A model generated the notes under the pieces. The model was not told the DNA's origin and ran no database searches. It saw only the letters and a list, made by a program, of their open reading frames with translations. Positions 58,393 to 64,000 of a DNA stretch of 64,000 nt are shown in pieces. Origin of the DNA: Lingula anatina (taxonomy: Eukaryota; Brachiopoda; Lingulata; Lingulida; Lingulidae); contig NW_019774736.1 in the NCBI RefSeq assembly GCF_001039355.2, positions 1 through 64,000 of the forward strand, read 5' to 3'. The translations under genes and the position numbers were made by a program. Position 1 is the stretch's first letter. Each line of letters begins with the position of its first letter.

Positions 58393-58487
58393 TACTTATT
58401 AACATATTTGGTAGTTTTTCGATAAAATAATAGTATTTAACATGTTTGCTGTACACCTCAACACTGTATCTAAATGCTGAAGTGTGA

Positions 58488-58493
58488 AATAAA
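58488..58493 (+). terminator. HPDL poly(A) signal
   Basis: AATAAA about 95 bp after the HPDL stop codon. Confidence 0.6.
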
Positions 58494-58539
58494 CAACTTA
58501 CGGGTGCTCCTGGACATCTAGCAGTTTGCATATATATAT

Positions 58540-59523
58540 ATGTGATAAGGACAAAGAGATTTTCAAATGTTTTAAATTATTTATTGTAGGAATGAAAGCT
58601 TTACACTTATTTGTTAATTATTTAAATGTCAAACGTCAGAGTTGAATTTTTTTTACAATTACACATCACAAAGCATTTTCAGCAGACAAAAAAATGAGCC
58701 ACTGCAAATAATGTTAACTGAGAATAACACCAATATCTACACAGACAGTACATAACACATTTCTGAAATGTACCACAGGAAAAGCTAGAAATTTTTCGTT
58801 TTGTGCATTCCTCAGTATTTAAAAAAATTAACTATGAAAACATTTAACACCATGCTGCTGCTTACCTGATGTCATAAGCACCAATTACATACTAGCATTG
58901 GGGACCAGCCCATGTTCAGTTATTACTACTATAGTGTGCATTCATAAATAAAGAAAATGTTGCTATGTTGAACTGCGTCTCAGTATAAGTACATCTACTC
59001 TATGCTTAAAAATACAATTTATAATGTGTAAAATAATATCTAAAATTAATGTAAGATTTGGTTTCAGATCAATTTCTTCAAATTGATAGGTGGTACAGCA
59101 TAAGTATCTACAGGTTTTGTCTATAATGGGACAACAGTAAAAAAAAATATTGAATTTAAAAATACAAAATTAATTCTTTCAAAATGCCATCAGTTCCACC
59201 TTTGTAAGTATTCTTCTTTCCCCTTTTACTGGAACTTCTACTGCAGAAAACTCCGTTCTTTTCATAAAACTAATATCCAGCACCTTTAGACAAATTTTAA
59301 CACGCTATTAAAATCTCTTTAATCTATCAAATTTGTCAGTGACCTATTTGAATTTCGCATGCATTTTTTTATTTACTAAACATGAAAATTATTTAACTGT
59401 TAAAAACTAACTTTTGCACATAGTCATGGTTTTGCTCCATTTATTATCAACTTAACATAAAGTGTAGCATTAAACAAAAAACATCACAGGCCCCCACCCC
59501 CCATTTTACTTCCCTTAAATAAA
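58540..59523. other. Tail-to-tail interval between HPDL and the ADAM gene
   Basis: AT-rich, no open frame of note. Probably contains the ADAM 3' UTR on the minus strand; several TTTATT (minus-strand AATAAA) hexamers occur and none is clearly preferred. Confidence 0.4.
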
Positions 59524-62500
59524 TCAGCACTGTGCTACTGAATCTGGTCTTTTTCTAGGTTTTGGTGGAATGAATGGTTTTGCTACACCTGACTTACTGC
59601 GCTGGACTGGCTTTGCAGGCCCACTTCCCTCTGAATTTTCCTGACTCAGTTTGGCTATCCTGTCTTTTACACTCACTCCCCGTGATACCTCAGGCTCTCT
59701 AGCTGAAACAGGCCGGGGTTTGAATTCAGTCAATGTTTGTGGTTGAGACCTAAATTGTACAGAAGCAGGCCTGGCTCTGGGTTGAAACATGGGTTTAACA
59801 GACCTGCTGGGTTTCTCAGGAGCTTTTGAACGGCCATTCAGTGGAGCCTCCTCATCACCTGGTATTACTTCATAGATATTTTCTCCAGTGGACTGATCTG
59901 TCCAAGGTTTGGGTGGTGGCTCATACAAAGGATCGCTGTCTAAGTCTGTGTTACTATTGTTATTGTTACTATTGTCAAACTTAAATTTCTGCTTCATGGC
60001 TGATACTATGCCCACTTGTGGTTCTGAAGGTGACTCTGAAGCATCTGTGTCTGCTATGGGTGACAAGGGTGCTGGTGGGGCTGGTCTTAGGGGTACTGGC
60101 TTCGACTGAGCTTGAGGGAGACTTGGTGGTTTAAGAGGTTGCTGTTGTCTTGTTGGTGGTTTCAGTGGTTTGGTGGGGAGCTGGTTAGGTCTGGTTAACT
60201 GACTAGGTCTGTTTGGTGGTGGCTGGAACTTGACCTGGTGGAACACTAGGGCGTGGTGGAGGTTGATTTTGATTAGCACTGGACTGATCACTGTTTTCTG
60301 ACCATGGTTTGGGTGGTCTTGCAGGCTTTCCTCCAGTTACATACCCACTGTCTTCATCACTGTTTTCAGAATCTGGCAAGTTGGCATAGACAGTTGGTCT
60401 CACTATTACTCTTGGCTTCTCAATGAATTTAGCATCTTTAAATGATGGTGTTCTGTTAGTTGTGCTCTGAAGTACTGGGTTGGAAATTGGCATCTTTGCA
60501 GATCCAGTGCTAGGTTGCCTGTTAACTGGGTCTTTAGGGACAGGTGCAGGTGGTGGTGGAGGTCTCTCTTGAACACTTTGAGCCTCTACTGCAGCAATAC
60601 TAGGTAGGGGTCGAGGCTTGCTGGGAGATTTAACAGACGATTCAGATCTTCTTGAGGATTTAGGTGGGGCTGCATCCCTATTGAGTAAAATAATGATTTC
60701 ATTGTTAACATAATTTATCAAAGATTTCTTTTAGTAAAAGATGATAGCATATAAAAATTAGTGAAAAATAAATATTTACTCATTTGAAAAAGAACCAAAC
60801 GTTATTGACTTTCTTTTCTAGTTCTCAAACCATCCTAAGCTGTATTAAATTCCTGGCATTTAAATCTACCTAGTCTAATTATCTAGAGCTTGAATGTTCT
60901 GATACAATTAAATTTCATTTCACTTTCATAGGACAATACAAATGAGAGAAAATTACACATTTGCAGTAAGATTTTTAAAAACCTCCTTACTACTAGTTTT
61001 AGAAGCATATTGCAAACAATTCTTACTTATATTTGTATGCAGCAGAAGCCTTCTGTCCCCACCAAACTTTGAGTTGCTCTCTGTATCGATAGGCGAAAAA
61101 TCCACCAATCACAAGGAGAGGAACAATAAGCAGGAAGAAAATCAGGAGTCCTATCATTAACGAATTGTCACCTGAAACAAACAGGTAAAAATTCCATAGG
61201 GTAAAAATCATAAAAGAAATGGAGTTTTCAAAATCAACAAGAATGTATACATCCTTCAGTGCCACTTATCCAATAACAGAGAAAAAAACCCATACTGATA
61301 AACAAAAACATAATATAATTGGAAACCCAGTAGCCTACATTGTTCATTGCAAAGCAGAAATTAAGGCATTTACATGCAGTGACCAGCAATTCCATATTAT
61401 AAAGCAAAGCATTTGGTTATAATGTCACATTAGATGATATCCAAGTTACCTTGAGGTGGGATTTCTGTGGGTCTTATAGCAGTGTCAGAACTTTCAGTTG
61501 ATTGTGCAACAGTGGAAGTAACAATGCTGTCTGTTTTATAAGTAACATTAAAAGATGTAACTGATACAGTAGAGGTAACTGACATTGAAGAAGTATCTAA
61601 AACAAAACATGCAAAAATAAAGGGTTATCACCTATAAGTATACACTAAAATAAAACAAGCACACATTTAGAAATCAGAATACAAAAGCATTAAGACAGTT
61701 AGTATAGCAGATGTGCTAGATCTGAAGACCATGAATCAAAGTGGAATTTGGCAATGCCATGCCAGCTGCAATGTATACAGATATCATGTAGACAAGTAAG
61801 CAGTGTCAACACAAAAAGTATCTAGTAAATGACTAAGCCAGAACTACAAAGAATCAATTTTTTATTTACAAGAACTAAAATGGGCAATTTTACTTTCTAT
61901 AGCTAAACAGAACTAACCTAGTTCTAAAGTCTTAATCTCTAGTCTAATTGAAGTTAGTTTGATTGTATGCCCTAAACGGCATTTGAATATCTAATGATTT
62001 CCCATCACTGCCATTAGAGTACTATTTATGGGCTGCATATTTATTAACTACTGCCAAATGCTGCTGGTTCATGTATACCATTACATTTACACACATGTAT
62101 ACATTTACTAACTGTGTACACATGGATATGTAGCAGAGCTTACCTTTGTTGCTAGAGGCCGGTCCACTGTCTACACTTCCCCCATACCCTGGTGTGTTAC
62201 ATGACGGGGGAGCCAAGCCAACTTCACAGTGACAATTATTATTGCTGTTACATATCTAGAACAAAAACATCGAAAAATATGATGTGTCTATGTTTAAAAA
62301 TTATATTGTTCATATAGATTTTTAAAACACTTTGTCTTGTATAACATCAATAGAATGAAGAGCTTTGTGTTGTTACTAAGTTGTGTCATATAACTTACCC
62401 CGTTCTGATTACAATCCTCTGGACATGGAGCCACTCCAAGTTGGTCAAAAGACATACAGGTTTGGTTCACACATAGCTGAAATATCACGTGCAAATATGC

Positions 62501-63597
62501 AGTTTGATAAAAACAAATACATGATGATGATGATGATGATACAACACCCAAACAACAAGACATCTGCATGCAACTAAGATGCAATTTGTAAACTGTGCAC
62601 ATTTCGAGTTCATCATTTTGCAATCATACTATTAAACGTGTTTTTTTTCCACAAAGTACCAAGCTTCAAAAACCTTTTAATATGAAATATACTGGAATCT
62701 TCTAAACTGTGGAGCAGAAAGTATGTCTTTTCATGACCCTTCTACTCACCAAAAAGACTGAGATATAAATTATATGAGACAACATCACATATTTATCACG
62801 ATAAAACTACTTTGCTTACTTTATCTTCACCACACTTGGCACCATCTGGTGTCATGCCAGGATCAAGATCATTTAATCCAACATCCAAAATGGCAGATTT
62901 GCATTTTATTCTCACACCATTCACATCTAGAGTTGTATATGGCAGCAGTCTGGACAGGGCCTCTCTCCAAAACATAAGTTTTTCATTCTGGTGTTGACAG
63001 TGGAGCATCCCACACATAGTATCTCTGAAATAACAAGTGAATGAAAATGACAAAAGTTAACATAATCATAACACTCCGATTTTCATTTCTAATCCAATTT
63101 TTCAAAAACATNATAAAAAGAAATAAGATCATAAGACACTGCTTGACTATTAGATCTTTTTGAAGTTACCACATCAAGCATTTGCCTTAAACAGTAGTTT
63201 TTCTTAGTGCTTTGGGAACCAAAGAAATATAACAGTTTTCATTATTTTCAGTGAAAAATGAAACTTAAAAAGTTTTATAAAACAATATTCTAACTCTTGA
63301 CCTGGTAACAAAGGGGTATCGTTTATGTCAAAAATCCACTTACAGTAACAGATTCTCTCTAAAATGCATGAGTTCACAATGACAATTTGTGTCATTTCAG
63401 TAATACTACACTACAGAACACCTGAATTTGTAACAAACAATATAACAAAAGCAAAATGTGTACACAGTGAAATAACAAGGAAAACCAACTAGTGTGAAAG
63501 AAAACTTCCTACCCTAACAACACCCCCTGAATACCGGAAGGAACACATAGGAGTCTGAGATGCTTTCCCCAGAATTCTGTTTGCAAATACACCACCT
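59524..63597 (-). CDS. Meltrin-type ADAM metalloprotease, C-terminal part (partial, frameshifted tail)
   Basis: ADAMs are membrane-anchored shedding proteases. Exons read leftward: 63535-63597, 62820-63024, 62399-62476, 62144-62255, 61450-61596, 61027-61171 and 59524-60677. They encode the end of the cysteine-rich region ([21 protein letters not shown]), an EGF-like segment ([40 protein letters not shown], close to the ADAM9/12/19 form), a Ser/Thr-rich stalk, one membrane helix ([20 protein letters not shown]) and a long proline-rich cytoplasmic tail with many PxxP/PPKPW SH3-binding motifs. In the tail the frame changes between about 60203 and 60291; a single-base error or a real frameshift is needed to reach the stop at 59524. 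The protease and disintegrin domains lie beyond the right edge. The usual Gly-Asn-Cys-Gly cysteine is absent in the first exon seen. Confidence 0.85.
63112..63112. other. Single-N contig join in an ADAM intron
   Basis: A lone N like the others. The flanking exons (63535-63597 and 62820-63024) join in phase across it (CG|A = Arg), so no coding exon needs to be missing here. Confidence 0.6.
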
Positions 63598-64000
63598 CTG
63601 AAATAAGGTACAAACAAAAACAGACACAATGAGTGCACACCTAAAAAGCAGCTAGTGCTATGTGCATTGAGCTCTGCACAGATTAAAGTATGGCCAATTT
63701 TGGCAGTTCAGCAATTTATTAACATGTGCAATTGATTCACTATTCCTGAAATCATAATGAAGAGAAATTTTGTAAAATGTGAAGTACATGATATATATAT
63801 ATGAATCTGCAACCCAACCATAAACCATACACAGAGGCCAACTTCTCTTCATAAGCCTCTGTGAATCAATCTTCCATGATCATTTATATACCCATACTGC
63901 CTGCCTATCTATTAGTAACTTTGCATTCTGTGTCTTTCAGCCCAGTTACCATACCAGCAAGTCAATTGCAAGCAGCTAAAGCCATATTTCTCGCAGAATT

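Noticed and set aside
258-63597. A genome-maintenance gene cluster as a functional system
   Set aside because: Orientations alternate, spacing is ordinary, two of the genes are fragments, and BORCS7, HPDL and the ADAM do not fit the theme.
63900-64000. Possible further ADAM exon at the window edge (frame with SARNMALAACN)
   Set aside because: It resembles the expected A-R-x-A-x-x-C segment, but the frame meets a stop before a usable donor and the phase does not fit the next exon.

Overview
This window is animal nuclear DNA. It is AT-rich, its genes are made of short exons with GT-AG introns, and it is littered with small inverted-repeat transposons and non-LTR retrotransposon pieces. The transposon load, the LINE types and the strong difference between haplotypes suggest a lophotrochozoan, most likely a bivalve mollusc (inference). 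I see no bacterial, CRISPR or phage features.

Layout, left to right. (1) 258-3137, minus: the 5' part of a CENP-C-like inner-kinetochore gene, with a 1-kb Mutator-like element in intron 2. (2) 5925-7203, plus: the first four coding exons of HAUS3 (augmin), head to head with CENP-C; the rest of HAUS3 is not found. (3) 7.2-10 kb: no recognised gene, with a degraded ORF and a perfect 29-bp hairpin. (4) 10096-11416, minus: two intact SAMHD1 exons standing alone. (5) 11.5-15.3 kb: two degraded LINEs, one split by a DNA transposon. (6) 15955-16719: assembly gap. (7) 18770-41290, plus: INTS3, with its 3' half present twice. (8) BORCS7, minus, tail to tail with INTS3, exon 1 at 45383-45502 and also partly duplicated. 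(9) 48366-54597, plus: a complete 14-exon UVSSA. (10) 55241-58392, plus: a complete five-exon HPDL. (11) 59524-63597, minus: the 3' end of a meltrin-type ADAM metalloprotease, running off the right edge.

The main structural result concerns the assembly. Single N characters at 27109 and 35528 bracket a block (27110-35527) that is an alternative haplotype of 35529-44280. The last 719 bases before the first N match the first 719 bases after the second N with no length difference, so those two pieces are one haplotype that should be overlapped, and the block between them is a misplaced haplotig. The real gene is one INTS3 and one BORCS7. A third single N (23656) sits where INTS3 lacks about 63 conserved residues. 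The false duplication is useful, because it is a two-haplotype alignment in which two recently mobile elements are present on only one side: a TTAG-flanked MITE at 33912-34131 and a TTAA element nested inside an older TTAA MITE at 39749-40382.

The recognised genes act in chromosome segregation (CENP-C, HAUS3), snRNA processing and DNA-damage response (INTS3), transcription-coupled repair (UVSSA), dNTP metabolism (SAMHD1 fragment), lysosome positioning (BORCS7), mitochondrial aromatic-acid metabolism (HPDL) and cell-surface proteolysis (ADAM). They look like ordinary neighbours rather than a functional cluster. I did not find a convincing new biological system; the novelty lies in the mobile elements and the haplotype structure.
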